Positions 1 to 7,880 of a stretch of DNA of 35,327 nt are shown in pieces (the stretch's first letter is position 1; each line of letters starts with the position of its first letter). The position numbers were made by a program, and so were the translations under genes. Source of the stretch: Candidatus Scybalocola faecigallinarum (GTDB lineage: Bacteria; Bacillota; Clostridia; Lachnospirales; Lachnospiraceae); the NCBI GenBank assembly GCA_018711005.1, contig DVIT01000057.1:1-35327 (forward strand). The letters are read 5' to 3'. A model generated the notes under the pieces. It was not told where the DNA came from and ran no database searches. It worked only from the letters and a program-made list of their open reading frames with translations.

Positions 1-121
1 GTAAACAGTAACTTTCGCAGGCTTATTTGAAATTTTGCTTCGCAAAAGAAGCCTGCGAACACCTGAATCACGTTCTTGCGCAGCCATACAGCAAGTGTCT
101 GGCTGCTGTGTGAACAGTAAC
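1..121. repeat. Hairpin-rich intergenic element with a repeated 12-mer
   Basis: A long inverted repeat has arms at 15-24 and 49-58 (TCGCAGGCTT / AAGCCTGCGA), with a second nested hairpin TTTTGC-TTC-GCAAAA inside it at 33-47. A near-identical 12-mer (GTAAACAGTAAC at 1-12, GTGAACAGTAAC at 110-121) flanks the stretch, and ACAGCA / TGCTGT pair between them. No T-run follows the large hairpin, so it is not a normal intrinsic terminator. It could be a dispersed intergenic repeat or the tail of an upstream unit cut by the window edge. No gene is visible here. Confidence 0.4.
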
Positions 122-160
122 GAATAGTTACATTTTCTTTAAAAAAATCTCAAAATATTC

Positions 161-189
161 TTGACAATTAAAACAATTTGATATATTAT
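161..189 (+). promoter_or_regulatory. Sigma-A promoter for the tRNA-Val/tRNA-Met unit
   Basis: A consensus -35 TTGACA (161-166) and -10 TATTAT (184-189) are separated by 17 bases in an AT-rich stretch. The first tRNA base is 38 bases past the -10, which fits a short leader removed by tRNA processing. Confidence 0.75.
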
Positions 190-226
190 AAATTTACATT
201 CAAGCGGTTCATCCGATTGGATCAAT

Positions 227-299
227 GGGGTCTTAGCTCAGCTGGGAGAGCATCTGCCTTACAAGCAGAGGGTCACAGGTTCGAGCCCTGTAGGCCCCA
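227..299 (+). tRNA. tRNA-Val (anticodon TAC)
   Basis: A complete cloverleaf can be drawn. The acceptor stem GGGGTCT pairs with AGGCCCC, with discriminator A at 299. The D-arm contains AGCTCAG-CTGGGAGAGC. The anticodon stem TCTGC/GCAGA encloses loop CTTACAA, giving anticodon TAC at 260-262. The T-arm contains GGTTCGAGCC. CCA is not encoded. It is co-transcribed with tRNA-Met 13 bases downstream. Confidence 0.96.
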
Positions 300-312
300 T
301 TTAATTCTCTAT

Positions 313-386
313 GGCGGAATAGCTCAGTTGGCTAGAGCACACGGTTCATACCCGTGGTGTCGTTGGTTCAAATCCAATTTCCGCTA
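313..386 (+). tRNA. tRNA-Met (anticodon CAT, probably elongator)
   Basis: The acceptor stem GGCGGAA pairs with TTCCGCT (G1-U72 wobble), with discriminator A at 386. Anticodon stem CACGG/CCGTG encloses loop TTCATAC, giving CAT. The body closely resembles the elongator tRNA-Met of Firmicutes (GGCGG..TAGCTCAG..GGCTAGAGC) and lacks the C1-A72 mismatch and three anticodon-stem GC pairs expected of an initiator. A lysidine-modified tRNA-Ile is less likely. CCA is not encoded. Confidence 0.93.
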
Positions 387-393
387 CTCTCTT

Positions 394-421
394 AACCACC
401 GATTCTTCGGTGGTTTTTTAC
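394..421 (+). terminator. Intrinsic terminator of the tRNA-Val/Met unit
   Basis: A 9-bp perfect stem (AACCACCGA 394-402 / TCGGTGGTT 407-415) with a 4-base loop is followed by a T-run. It starts 8 bases after tRNA-Met. Confidence 0.9.
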
Positions 422-556
422 TTTTTGTGAGCAACCCTTTACCGATAATGTTCCCCCGGTCCGAATCACTTTTCCCCGCCTGCGCAGCAAATGCTCGGGC
501 CTGCCCCAATACAAACAAATAATTACACAAATTTTTCAAAAAATTCAAAAAAATAC

Positions 557-585
557 TTGATTTTTCATTTCAAACGTGATATTAT
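557..585 (+). promoter_or_regulatory. Promoter of tRNA-Pro
   Basis: A -35 TTGATT (557-562) and -10 TATTAT (580-585) lie 17 bases apart. The tRNA begins 12 bases after the -10, so transcription starts almost at the mature 5' end. The stretch between the previous terminator and this promoter (422-556) shows no gene. Confidence 0.7.
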
Positions 586-596
586 AACCTTGCTGT

Positions 597-670
597 CGGG
601 GTGTAGCGAAGCTTGGTATCGCGCAACATTCGGGTTGTTGAGGCCGCAGGTTCAAATCCTGTCACTCCGA
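597..670 (+). tRNA. tRNA-Pro (anticodon CGG)
   Basis: The acceptor stem CGGGGTG pairs with CACTCCG (one G-U), with discriminator A at 670. The anticodon stem CAACA/TGTTG encloses loop TTCGGGT, giving anticodon CGG at 631-633, which reads CCG. The D-arm is TAGCGAAGCTTGGTATCGC and the T-arm is GCAGGTTCAAATCCTGT. It is a single-gene unit with its own promoter and terminator, and CCA is not encoded. Confidence 0.94.
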
Positions 671-676
671 CTTTGT

Positions 677-713
677 TAAGGGTATCTGCCGAGGCAGTTA
701 CCCTTATTTTTTT
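677..713 (+). terminator. Intrinsic terminator of tRNA-Pro
   Basis: The outer stem TAAGGGTA (677-684) / TACCCTTA (699-706) and inner CTGC/GCAG stem are followed by TTTTTTT. It begins 6 bases after the tRNA. Confidence 0.88.
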
Positions 714-952
714 CTTTGCTGCATTTATGCATTTGCTGCCCTGCTGTTTTTTCAGGCCGGCAAAAAAGTTGCCGGGCACCAAAAAAGCTTCGATGATAAA
801 GAAAACCGCCGGCATGCTTTTAATACAGAAACCTTATCCAAAGCTGCTTTTCCATAGGCAATCTGCCAAATAATTTTCCCTTCCAAATCAATATGCACAA
901 TTTTTATTTAAGGATTTCGTTAAGTTTGTGAACACTTATCGATGCATTTGGA
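714..952. other. Gene-free intergenic stretch
   Basis: No open frame here has a ribosome binding site, and the frames present overlap tRNA-Pro or are shadows. A few short GC-rich inverted pieces (for example GCCGGCAAAAAAGTTGCCGGGC near 760) are visible but carry no T-run. Confidence 0.6.
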
Positions 953-964
953 TATAATAAAAAA

Positions 965-1075
965 TGTAAACAAACCCTCCCCAATACATTGTTTTGTTTA
1001 TAGTTTTTTGTTACCCCCATAAAAACAAAAATACCTTCTCCTTTTAAAAGGCAGCCGAAACGGCTGCCTTTTTCC
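965..1075 (+). ncRNA. Candidate small RNA with C-rich single-stranded motifs
   Basis: A good -10 (TATAAT, 953-958) lies about 110 bases before the strong terminator at 1046-1075, with no translatable frame between. The predicted transcript is U-rich and carries three C-rich stretches, CCCTCCCC, ACCCCCAT and CTTCTCCTTTT, that are complementary to Shine-Dalgarno sequences. That is the layout of several trans-acting sRNAs in Firmicutes. The weak point is the -35: TTGTGA at 926-931 is 21 bases from the -10. The same terminator also serves the minus-strand gene next door, so the hairpin alone is not evidence for an RNA. Confidence 0.25.
1046..1075. terminator. Bidirectional intrinsic terminator
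   Basis: A 12-bp stem (AAAAGGCAGCCG 1046-1057 / CGGCTGCCTTTT 1061-1072, loop AAA) has T-runs on both strands. It lies 7 bases past the stop of the minus-strand TauE/SafE gene and would stop plus-strand transcription from about 965. Confidence 0.88.
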
Positions 1076-1081
1076 ATTGAT

Positions 1082-1873
1082 CTATCCCAAATATTTAACA
1101 ACATTATAGATGTTGATCAAAATGATTACCACCATCAAAGCGATAAATAATTTATCTACCACTTTATCGTCAATCTTTTTATTAATGGCCCTGCCGCACA
1201 TACCCCCTAAAAGTCCTGCTGCAATCATCCCTGCCAGCAGCAGCCATGAAAATTCCGGCAGACCGGTGATCACCGTCTGCAAAAAGCTGGTGGCCTGAGA
1301 AAACAGTATAATATACAAGGAATTTTGCGCAGCTGTCTTTGTTGTCATGGAAAAGAAAAAATATAAAACCACAAGATTGATCGGCCCGCCGCCAATACCA
1401 AGAAACGAAGACATAATGCCTAAAACAAGGCCGATAATCAGACACACTGCTACGTTTTTTATGCGGTATGTTTTTATCTTATCCTTTTCCACCGTGTAGA
1501 TCAGTGTTCCCAACGTAATAATCCCAAGAGTGATAGCCTGCACCGCACCTGCAGTATTTGGATCCACAAACAAAGACTCTACCCACTGGTACAGACTCTT
1601 TCCCGCAACACCGCCAACGGCCGCACCAATGGCCAGCGGCGTCCCCACAGCCATATCAATGGCCGATGACTTTGACATCTTTGACCTGACCACCGAATAA
1701 CAGGACATTACAAGCACGGTACATCCTGATAAAAATCCGATAGTGGATACACTAAGCACGCCAAACGCATCCAGGACCGGCTTAATGATCACGCCGCCGC
1801 CAATACCGCAAATAGCACCGATAATCGACGCTCCAAAGCTCACCGCAAAGAAAATAACATATACCAATCCCAT
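1082..1873 (-). CDS. TauE/SafE family anion exporter (sulfite/organosulfonate exporter family)
   Basis: This is a polytopic membrane protein of 263 aa. It has the two-fold repeat of the TauE/SafE family: a Gly-rich GIGGG motif near residue 25 and a second GIGGGP motif near residue 162, each within a hydrophobic block. About eight membrane spans can be drawn and there is no soluble domain. I choose the ATG at 1873 because AGAGG sits 8 bases upstream; the TTG two codons earlier is only 2 bases from that site. Family members export sulfite, sulfoacetate, sulfolactate or other small anions, but the substrate cannot be read from sequence. The gene is monocistronic, divergent from parE. A link to the sulfonate-type pathway 5 kb away is possible but unproven. 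Confidence 0.85.
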   Translation of the reverse strand: MGLVYVIFFAVSFGASIIGAICGIGGGVIIKPVLDAFGVLSVSTIGFLSGCTVLVMSCYSVVRSKMSKSSAIDMAVGTPLAIGAAVGGVAGKSLYQWVESLFVDPNTAGAVQAITLGIITLGTLIYTVEKDKIKTYRIKNVAVCLIIGLVLGIMSSFLGIGGGPINLVVLYFFFSMTTKTAAQNSLYIILFSQATSFLQTVITGLPEFSWLLLAGMIAAGLLGGMCGRAINKKIDDKVVDKLFIALMVVIILINIYNVVKYLG

Positions 1874-1908
1874 TTCCAACGCCTCTTTTCATTTTTATAC
1901 ATACCTTG

Positions 1909-1937
1909 ATTTTATCATAAGCCCGGGGCAAAGTAAA
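1909..1937 (-). promoter_or_regulatory. Promoter of the TauE/SafE gene
   Basis: On the minus strand a -35 TTTACT (1937-1932) and -10 TAAAAT (1914-1909) are 17 bases apart. It lies back to back with the parE promoter. Confidence 0.55.
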
Positions 1938-1956
1938 CAAATTCGACACCAAACGC

Positions 1957-1985
1957 TTGTTCTTGTTGAAACTTCATGATATAAT
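1957..1985 (+). promoter_or_regulatory. Promoter of parE-parC
   Basis: A -35 TTGTTC (1957-1962) and a perfect -10 TATAAT (1980-1985) are 17 bases apart. The leader to the parE start is about 50 bases. Confidence 0.7.
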
Positions 1986-2041
1986 ATATTATTCCGGGCC
2001 TGGCCCGTAATAAGTCAGCAGCAATTAAAGGAGTTTTAAAT

Positions 2042-3961
2042 ATGCCAAAAAATACATACGATGCCAGCAGCATTTCCGTGCTGGAAGGCCTTGAAGCGGT
2101 CCGAAAGCGCCCGGGAATGTACATCGGCAGTGTTTCCCGCAAAGGTCTGAACCACCTGATTTACGAAATCGTTGACAATTCCGTGGATGAGCATCTGGCA
2201 GGCTTTTGCGATGAGATCCGTGTTTATCTTGAAAAGGACGGATCCGCTACTATTTCGGATAACGGCCGCGGTATTCCCGTAGGCATGCACAGCAAAGGGG
2301 TATCCGCAGAAAGAGTGGTTTTTACAACCCTTCATGCCGGCGGAAAGTTTGATGATTCCGTTTACAAGACCAGCGGCGGCCTTCACGGCGTAGGCTCCTC
2401 TGTCGTCAACGCCCTCTCCGCTTATCTGGATGTGCAGATTTCTCTGGACGGCTACATCCATCACGACCGTTATGAGCAGGGCGTCCCGGTCATCGAACTG
2501 GAGAACGGCCTTCTGCCCACCATTGGGCGGACTAAAAAGACCGGTACTACCATTAACTTTCTTCCTGACGGAGAAATTTTTGAAAAAACCCGTTTTAAAG
2601 AGGATGAGATCATAAGCCGACTTCACGAAACCGCTTACCTGAATCCCAAGCTTACTATTATATTTGAGGACCGCCGCCAGGAGCCGGCCCAGCATATTGA
2701 ATTTCACGAGGAGGACGGGATCATTGGCTTTGTGCGGGATTTAAACCGCAACAAAGAGTGTATCCACGATCCTATTTATTTCAAAGGAGAATCCGAAGGG
2801 ATCACTGTAGAAGCAGCTTTTCAATATGTTAATGAATTTCACGAAAATGTCCTGGGCTTTTGTAATAACATTTACAATGCCGAAGGCGGTACCCACATTA
2901 CCGGGTTTAAGACCATGTTCACTACAGTCATGAACAATTACGCCCGAGAGCTGGGTATTTTAAAAGAAAAAGACAGCAACTTTACAGGTACGGATATACG
3001 AAACGGCATGACCGCCGTAATTTCCATTAAGCACCCTGCCCCGCGCTTTGAAGGCCAGACAAAAACAAAGCTGGATAACCAGGACGCGTCCAAAGCCACC
3101 AGCAAGGTCACCGGCGAAGAAATCCAGCTTTACTTTGACAGGAACCTTGAGGTTTTAAAAAATGTCCTGGCCTGCGCCCAGAAAGCAGCTAAGATCCGCA
3201 AATCTGAAGAACGGGCTAAAACAAATCTTCTGACAAAACAGAAGTTTTCTTTTGACTCCAACGGAAAGCTTGCAAATTGCGAAAGCAGGGATCCGGGCAA
3301 ATGTGAAATCTTTATTGTGGAGGGAGATTCCGCCGGAGGTTCGGCAAAAACAGCCCGGGACAGAAACTTCCAGGCCATCCTTCCCATCCGGGGCAAGATC
3401 CTTAACGTAGAAAAAGCCAGTATTGACAAGGTTTTGGCCAACGCAGAAATCAAGACTATGATCAATGCCTTTGGCTGCGGATTTTCCGAAGGCTATGGCA
3501 ATGACTTTGATATAACAAAGCTGCGCTATGACAAGATCATTATTATGGCCGATGCGGATGTGGACGGTGCCCATATATGCACCCTTTTACTGACCTTGTT
3601 TTACCGTTTTATGCCGGAGCTGATCTACGAAGGCCATGTGTATATTGCCATGCCGCCGTTATATAAGGCCATGCCGGCCCGGGGCAGGGAAGAATACCTG
3701 TATGACGACAAAGCTCTTGAAAAGTACAGAAAGACCCACAAAGGCCCCTTTACCCTTCAGCGCTATAAAGGTCTTGGAGAAATGGACGCCCAGCAGCTTT
3801 GGGAAACCACATTAAACCCGGAAACCCGTATCTTAAAGCTGGTGGAGATTGAAGATGCCCGCATGGCTTCCGATGTTACCGAAATGCTTATGGGCACCGA
3901 TGTGCCGCCCCGCCGGGCTTTCATTTACAGCCACGCCCAGGACGCTGAACTGGATATTTAA
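2042..3961 (+). CDS. parE: DNA topoisomerase IV subunit B (type IIA topoisomerase ATPase subunit)
   Basis: This 639-aa protein is the ATP-hydrolysing and TOPRIM subunit of a type IIA topoisomerase, which with ParC unlinks daughter chromosomes. The GHKL ATPase domain (about 1-220) shows EIVDNSVDE, DNGRGIP and GGLHGVGSSVVNAL. The transducer domain follows, with the QTKTKL switch-lysine motif (near 343-348). The TOPRIM domain shows EGDSAGGSA and DADVDGAH. The C-terminal part has QRYKGLGEMD and QLWETTLNPE. AAAGGAG lies 8 bases before the ATG. ParE and GyrB are hard to separate by eye. The ParE call rests mainly on its partner 23 bases downstream lacking a GyrA box; a second gyrase pair would be the alternative. 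Confidence 0.88.
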   Translation: MPKNTYDASSISVLEGLEAVRKRPGMYIGSVSRKGLNHLIYEIVDNSVDEHLAGFCDEIRVYLEKDGSATISDNGRGIPVGMHSKGVSAERVVFTTLHAGGKFDDSVYKTSGGLHGVGSSVVNALSAYLDVQISLDGYIHHDRYEQGVPVIELENGLLPTIGRTKKTGTTINFLPDGEIFEKTRFKEDEIISRLHETAYLNPKLTIIFEDRRQEPAQHIEFHEEDGIIGFVRDLNRNKECIHDPIYFKGESEGITVEAAFQYVNEFHENVLGFCNNIYNAEGGTHITGFKTMFTTVMNNYARELGILKEKDSNFTGTDIRNGMTAVISIKHPAPRFEGQTKTKLDNQDASKATSKVTGEEIQLYFDRNLEVLKNVLACAQKAAKIRKSEERAKTNLLTKQKFSFDSNGKLANCESRDPGKCEIFIVEGDSAGGSAKTARDRNFQAILPIRGKILNVEKASIDKVLANAEIKTMINAFGCGFSEGYGNDFDITKLRYDKIIIMADADVDGAHICTLLLTLFYRFMPELIYEGHVYIAMPPLYKAMPARGREEYLYDDKALEKYRKTHKGPFTLQRYKGLGEMDAQQLWETTLNPETRILKLVEIEDARMASDVTEMLMGTDVPPRRAFIYSHAQDAELDI

Positions 3962-3984
3962 TAATGTAAGAGGTTAAGAGATAT

Positions 3985-6228
3985 ATGAATAAAGAAGAAC
4001 AGATTTTGCGTACCGAATATTCGGAGATCATGCAAAAATCCTATATTGACTACGCGATGAGCGTTATTATCGCCCGGGCCCTGCCGGATGTGCGCGATGG
4101 ACTGAAGCCTGTCCAGCGGCGCACCCTTTACGATATGCACGAGCTGGGAATCCGATACGACCGGCCTTACAGAAAGTGCGCCCGAATCGTCGGCGATACA
4201 ATGGGTAAATACCATCCCCACGGAGACAGCTCCATTTATGAAGCTCTTGTGGTCATGGCCCAGGAATTTAAAAAAGGACTGCCTCTGGTGGATGGCCATG
4301 GCAACTTTGGCTCCATCGAAGGCGACGGCGCCGCAGCCATGCGTTATACAGAAGCACGCCTTGCCAAAGTGACCCAGGAAGCATTTTTATCGGATCTTGA
4401 TAAAGATGTGGTAGATTTTGTCCCTAATTTTGACGAAACAGAAAAAGAGCCTTCCGTCCTGCCGGTCCGCATTCCTAACCTTCTTGTCAACGGCTCCGAT
4501 GGTATTGCCGTAGGTATGGCCACCAGCATCCCTCCCCACAATCTGGGCGAAGTGATCGACGCTGTTAAGGCCTATATGGACAACAGCAATATTTCCACCC
4601 GGGAGCTGATGAAGTACATTAAAGGCCCGGATTTTCCAACCGGAGGCATCGTGATCAATAAAGATGAGCTTGAACAGATCTATGAAACAGGCCAGGGAAA
4701 GATCAAGCTCCGGGGCCGCGTATCTGTGGAAAAATTAAAGGGCGGACGGGAACGGCTTATTATCAGCGAGATCCCTTATACAATGATCGGCGCCAATATA
4801 GGCAAGTTTTTAAATGATGTATATACCCTTGTGGAAACTAAAAAGACCACAGATATTGTAGATATTTCCAACCAATCCTCCAAAGAGGGCATCCGCATTG
4901 TCCTTGACCTTAAGAAAAATGCTGATACAGACCTGCTGATCAATATGCTGTATAAAAAAACCCGTCTGGAGGACAGCTTTGGCGTAAATATGCTGGCCGT
5001 AGCCAACGGCCGCCCGGAAACCCTGGGCCTTAAGGGCATTATTGAATATTTCCTTGACTTCCAGTACGAGATTGCAACCCGTAAGTACCGTACTCTCCTT
5101 TCCAGGGAGCTGGAAAAGAAGGAAATCCAGGAAGGTCTTATGAAGGCTTGTGATGTGATCGACCTGATCATTGAGATCCTGCGGGGAAGCCAGAATCTAA
5201 AGCAGGCAAAGGCATGTCTTGTGGATGGGGTAACCGAAGGAATCCGATTTAAAACAAAGACCTCCCAGAAAGCCGCCTCAAAGCTTCATTTTACAGAGAA
5301 ACAGGCAACGGCTATTTTGGAAATGCGTCTTTACAAGCTTATTGGCCTGGAAATCGCAGCACTGGAACAGGAACACGAGAAAACATTGAAAAACATTGCC
5401 ACTTACGAAGATATTTTGGAAAATCATTCCAGCATGTCCAAAGTGATCAAAAAAGAACTGGATCAGATTAAAAAGGCCTACGCGGTTTCAAGAAAAACAA
5501 CGGTAGAAAACGCTGCTGCTGCGGTTTATGAAGAAAAGAAATTTGAGGAAATGGAAGTGGTCTTTCTTATGGACCGTTTCGGATACTGCAAGTGTATTGA
5601 TCCTCAAACCTACGAGCGAAACAAAGAAGCGGCAGATACAGAAAATAAATATATTTTCCGCTGTATGAACACAGACCGCATCGCTGTGTTTACCGACATC
5701 GGCCGTCTCCATCTGATCAAAGCCTCAGATGTGCCTTACGGGCGATTCCGCGAAAAAGGCCTTCCCGCAGACAATCTGTGTAATTATGACAGCTCCGGCG
5801 AGCGCATGATCTATGTAGATGCATTAAGCCATATCGTCTCATCCCGGCTGCTTTTCGCCAGCCAGGACGGCTACTTAAAAGCCGTTTCCGGTTCTGAATT
5901 TGATGTAAGCAAGCGAACGATCGCAGCTACAAAGCTTATGGAAGGAGATCAGCTCATTGGCATCCTTCCGGTCAATGACGAAAAAAATATTATCCTGCAA
6001 ACAAAAAACGGCATCTTTATCCGTTTCTTAACTGAGGAGATTCCAGAGAAAAAGAAAAGCGCCATTGGCGTGCGCAGCATCCGCCTTGCCGGGGAAGATA
6101 AGGTGGAACAGCTTTGGCTTTTATCCAACCCTTCCGATGAAACCATCCTTTATAATGATAAAGAAATCCCGGCAACACGGATCAAGCTTTCCAAAAGAGA
6201 TACAAAAGGAACAAAGCTTCGCTTATGA
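3985..6228 (+). CDS. parC: DNA topoisomerase IV subunit A
   Basis: This 747-aa protein is the DNA-cleaving subunit. The winged-helix/tower core shows the start motif [24 protein letters not shown] (43-46), and the catalytic tyrosine Y121 in [10 protein letters not shown]. The quinolone-determining region [17 protein letters not shown] keeps Ser82 and Glu86 (ParC-type), so no classical resistance substitution is seen. The C-terminal pinwheel repeats are present, but no GyrA box (QRRGGKG) is visible; that argues for decatenating topoisomerase IV rather than gyrase. It forms an operon with parE (23-base gap; AAGAG and AGAGG upstream). No frameshift or truncation is seen. Confidence 0.88.
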   Translation: MNKEEQILRTEYSEIMQKSYIDYAMSVIIARALPDVRDGLKPVQRRTLYDMHELGIRYDRPYRKCARIVGDTMGKYHPHGDSSIYEALVVMAQEFKKGLPLVDGHGNFGSIEGDGAAAMRYTEARLAKVTQEAFLSDLDKDVVDFVPNFDETEKEPSVLPVRIPNLLVNGSDGIAVGMATSIPPHNLGEVIDAVKAYMDNSNISTRELMKYIKGPDFPTGGIVINKDELEQIYETGQGKIKLRGRVSVEKLKGGRERLIISEIPYTMIGANIGKFLNDVYTLVETKKTTDIVDISNQSSKEGIRIVLDLKKNADTDLLINMLYKKTRLEDSFGVNMLAVANGRPETLGLKGIIEYFLDFQYEIATRKYRTLLSRELEKKEIQEGLMKACDVIDLIIEILRGSQNLKQAKACLVDGVTEGIRFKTKTSQKAASKLHFTEKQATAILEMRLYKLIGLEIAALEQEHEKTLKNIATYEDILENHSSMSKVIKKELDQIKKAYAVSRKTTVENAAAAVYEEKKFEEMEVVFLMDRFGYCKCIDPQTYERNKEAADTENKYIFRCMNTDRIAVFTDIGRLHLIKASDVPYGRFREKGLPADNLCNYDSSGERMIYVDALSHIVSSRLLFASQDGYLKAVSGSEFDVSKRTIAATKLMEGDQLIGILPVNDEKNIILQTKNGIFIRFLTEEIPEKKKSAIGVRSIRLAGEDKVEQLWLLSNPSDETILYNDKEIPATRIKLSKRDTKGTKLRL

Positions 6229-6260
6229 TCCTGACAAATCTCCATACATAAATATATTGA

Positions 6261-6291
6261 CGGGGATATGTACATCATATACATATCCCCG
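6261..6291. terminator. Hairpin after parC, possible terminator
   Basis: A perfect 12-bp stem (CGGGGATATGTA 6261-6272 / TACATATCCCCG 6280-6291) sits between convergent genes. The flanking sequence is A/T-rich but has no clean T-run on the plus strand, so termination efficiency is uncertain. Confidence 0.5.
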
Positions 6292-6341
6292 CGAAAAATA
6301 TTTCTTTCCAAACCAGGGTGTTCTAAAAAAATTTAGCAGCT

Positions 6342-7661
6342 TTACTGTAAGATTTCCCGGATATTTGCCTGGCCCCGGGCAGCCAGTGTCTCATACATCT
6401 CCTGTTCTTCAGGGCTGAACCCTGTGAAAAAGGCCTGCTCACAGTCCTTTTCCGCAATAAGGAAATCATCAATAACAGATCCTGCTTTATTTGTCATTTC
6501 AATAAACAGAAACTTGCCCTTCACATCTTCGACCCGCTTTTCCTCTACTTTGATCAGTCCTTTTCCCACCAGGCGGTTTAAACAGGACGTAAGCTTCTTA
6601 CCGGTCAGTCCGCACACATCTCCCAATTCCCGTTTCCGGCACGGGACAGGAAAATCTGCAATACAAAGCATGACCCATGCTTCTTCAAAGCTTAAGTTAT
6701 TTCTCAATGCCGCAGGCCTTAAATAATACTCAAGGAGCTTCCGATTCCGGTAAATATCCTTAAGCTGCCCCGTTCCGCACAAAGCCGGCAGAGATACGCT
6801 GACACGCTCCTCTCCCAGCTTTTTAGAACCAGGGAAGATTGCCGGGGGAACCATGCCGTCCCCTGCTGCATCGATCAGAAAACGGTATACCTGGAAACGG
6901 TTTTTTTCATAATCCGTTTCATCCAGCACATGCTTATAAAAATTATTATAGTATTCAAAAACCATACGCTTCATACGGATGGATCTGGGCAGACTGAAGC
7001 TTTGGCTGACAAGAGAGCCTTTCGTGCGCACATAGTAATAAAGAGGCGTACACAGCACATAAATGGCACCGGCATGGCGTATATACTCTAAATTAAACAT
7101 AAAATCCTCACACCAGCTGATCCTGGGATCCATGCACAGTCCATATTTCTCAATCAGATCCCTCCGGTAAAGCTTGTTCCACAATACACCATAATAAAAG
7201 TCCGCAGGTTTTTCCAGCATATGGGACGCAAATTCCTCTACAGTCATGGCGCCGCCCTTTTCAATATCTCCTTTTCGGGACACCCGCTCTCCCACGACCC
7301 TGTAGAAATCACTAATCACCATATCACAGCCGGATTCCCTGGCAGCCCGGACCATAAGCCGCGTTGCATCCGGCGTGATCCAGTCATCACTGTCTGCAAA
7401 CTGGATAAACTCACCCCGGGCCATAGCCATGGCCTGATTTCTGGAGTCCGACACACCGGAATTTGCCTTATGGAGTACCCGGACGCGGTCATCCTTTTGA
7501 GCAAAGCCATCGCACATTTTTCCCGAATTATCACTGCTTCCATCATTAACAAGGATTACTTCCAACGCTTTATATTCCTGATTTAATATACTTTCCACAC
7601 AGCGCTTTAAAGAATCTTGGGCATTATAAACAGGTACGATAATACTCACTGTTGGATCCAT
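6342..7661 (-). CDS. Family 2 glycosyltransferase fused to a C-terminal MarR-like winged-helix domain
   Basis: This 439-aa protein has two parts. Residues 1 to about 230 are a GT-A fold glycosyltransferase family 2 domain: VSIIVPVYNA at 5-14, VNDGSSDNS near 38-46, and the DXD-type metal/nucleotide motif DSDD at 90-93. It has no membrane span. Residues about 305-439 read as a MarR-like module. They have a helix followed by LSFEEAWVMLCIAD, a helix-turn-helix (KRELGDVCGLTGKKLTSCLNRLVGKGLI, 343-370, in pieces), a charged wing with VKGKFLFIEMTNKAG, and the closing helix FSPEEQEMYETL. The ATG at 7661 is chosen because GGAGG lies 8 bases upstream. It is a single unbroken frame and a lone gene between terminators. 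The sugar substrate and any DNA target are unknown, and the wing domain could be a protein-interaction fold. Confidence 0.8.
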   Translation of the reverse strand: MDPTVSIIVPVYNAQDSLKRCVESILNQEYKALEVILVNDGSSDNSGKMCDGFAQKDDRVRVLHKANSGVSDSRNQAMAMARGEFIQFADSDDWITPDATRLMVRAARESGCDMVISDFYRVVGERVSRKGDIEKGGAMTVEEFASHMLEKPADFYYGVLWNKLYRRDLIEKYGLCMDPRISWCEDFMFNLEYIRHAGAIYVLCTPLYYYVRTKGSLVSQSFSLPRSIRMKRMVFEYYNNFYKHVLDETDYEKNRFQVYRFLIDAAGDGMVPPAIFPGSKKLGEERVSVSLPALCGTGQLKDIYRNRKLLEYYLRPAALRNNLSFEEAWVMLCIADFPVPCRKRELGDVCGLTGKKLTSCLNRLVGKGLIKVEEKRVEDVKGKFLFIEMTNKAGSVIDDFLIAEKDCEQAFFTGFSPEEQEMYETLAARGQANIREILQ

Positions 7662-7820
7662 ATTTTCAACCTCCAATGTTAAAGCCTGATCCTGCAATTC
7701 ATGCACAGATCCGGCTAAGCTGTTACATATTTATTGTATCTGACCTGCCAAAAAAGTCAACCGCTGTGTTTAACAACGCCGCCAGCGCCTTATTAAAGGA
7801 TTATTTATTTAAGAAGGCAT

Positions 7821-7877
7821 AAAAATCCCCCGCAGCTTGACGCGCAGCATTGCAGCTTCAGCCCACGGGGGATTTTT
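7821..7877 (-). terminator. Terminator of the transporter/PFK/PGI operon
   Basis: Long-range arms AAAAATCCCCCG (7821-7832) and CGGGGGATTTTT (7866-7877) pair perfectly over 12 bp around a 33-base loop that itself can fold (GCAGC/GCTGC pieces). A U-run follows on the minus strand. It starts 4 bases after the PGI-like stop codon. Confidence 0.85.
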
Positions 7878-7880
7878 GTC

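Noticed and set aside
178-873. Several open frames running across the three tRNA genes
   Set aside because: They contain translated tRNA sequence; no Shine-Dalgarno, and the tRNAs fold completely.
2036-2707. Long minus-strand open frame opposite parE
   Set aside because: It is antisense to clear ParE coding sequence with all family motifs and has no ribosome binding site or recognisable protein.
4200-4270. Quinolone-resistance substitutions in ParC
   Set aside because: Ser82 and Glu86 are the usual susceptible residues.
2042-6228. gyrB-gyrA
   Set aside because: No GyrA box in the C-terminal domain and ParC-like Ser/Glu at the quinolone region; topoisomerase IV is the better call.
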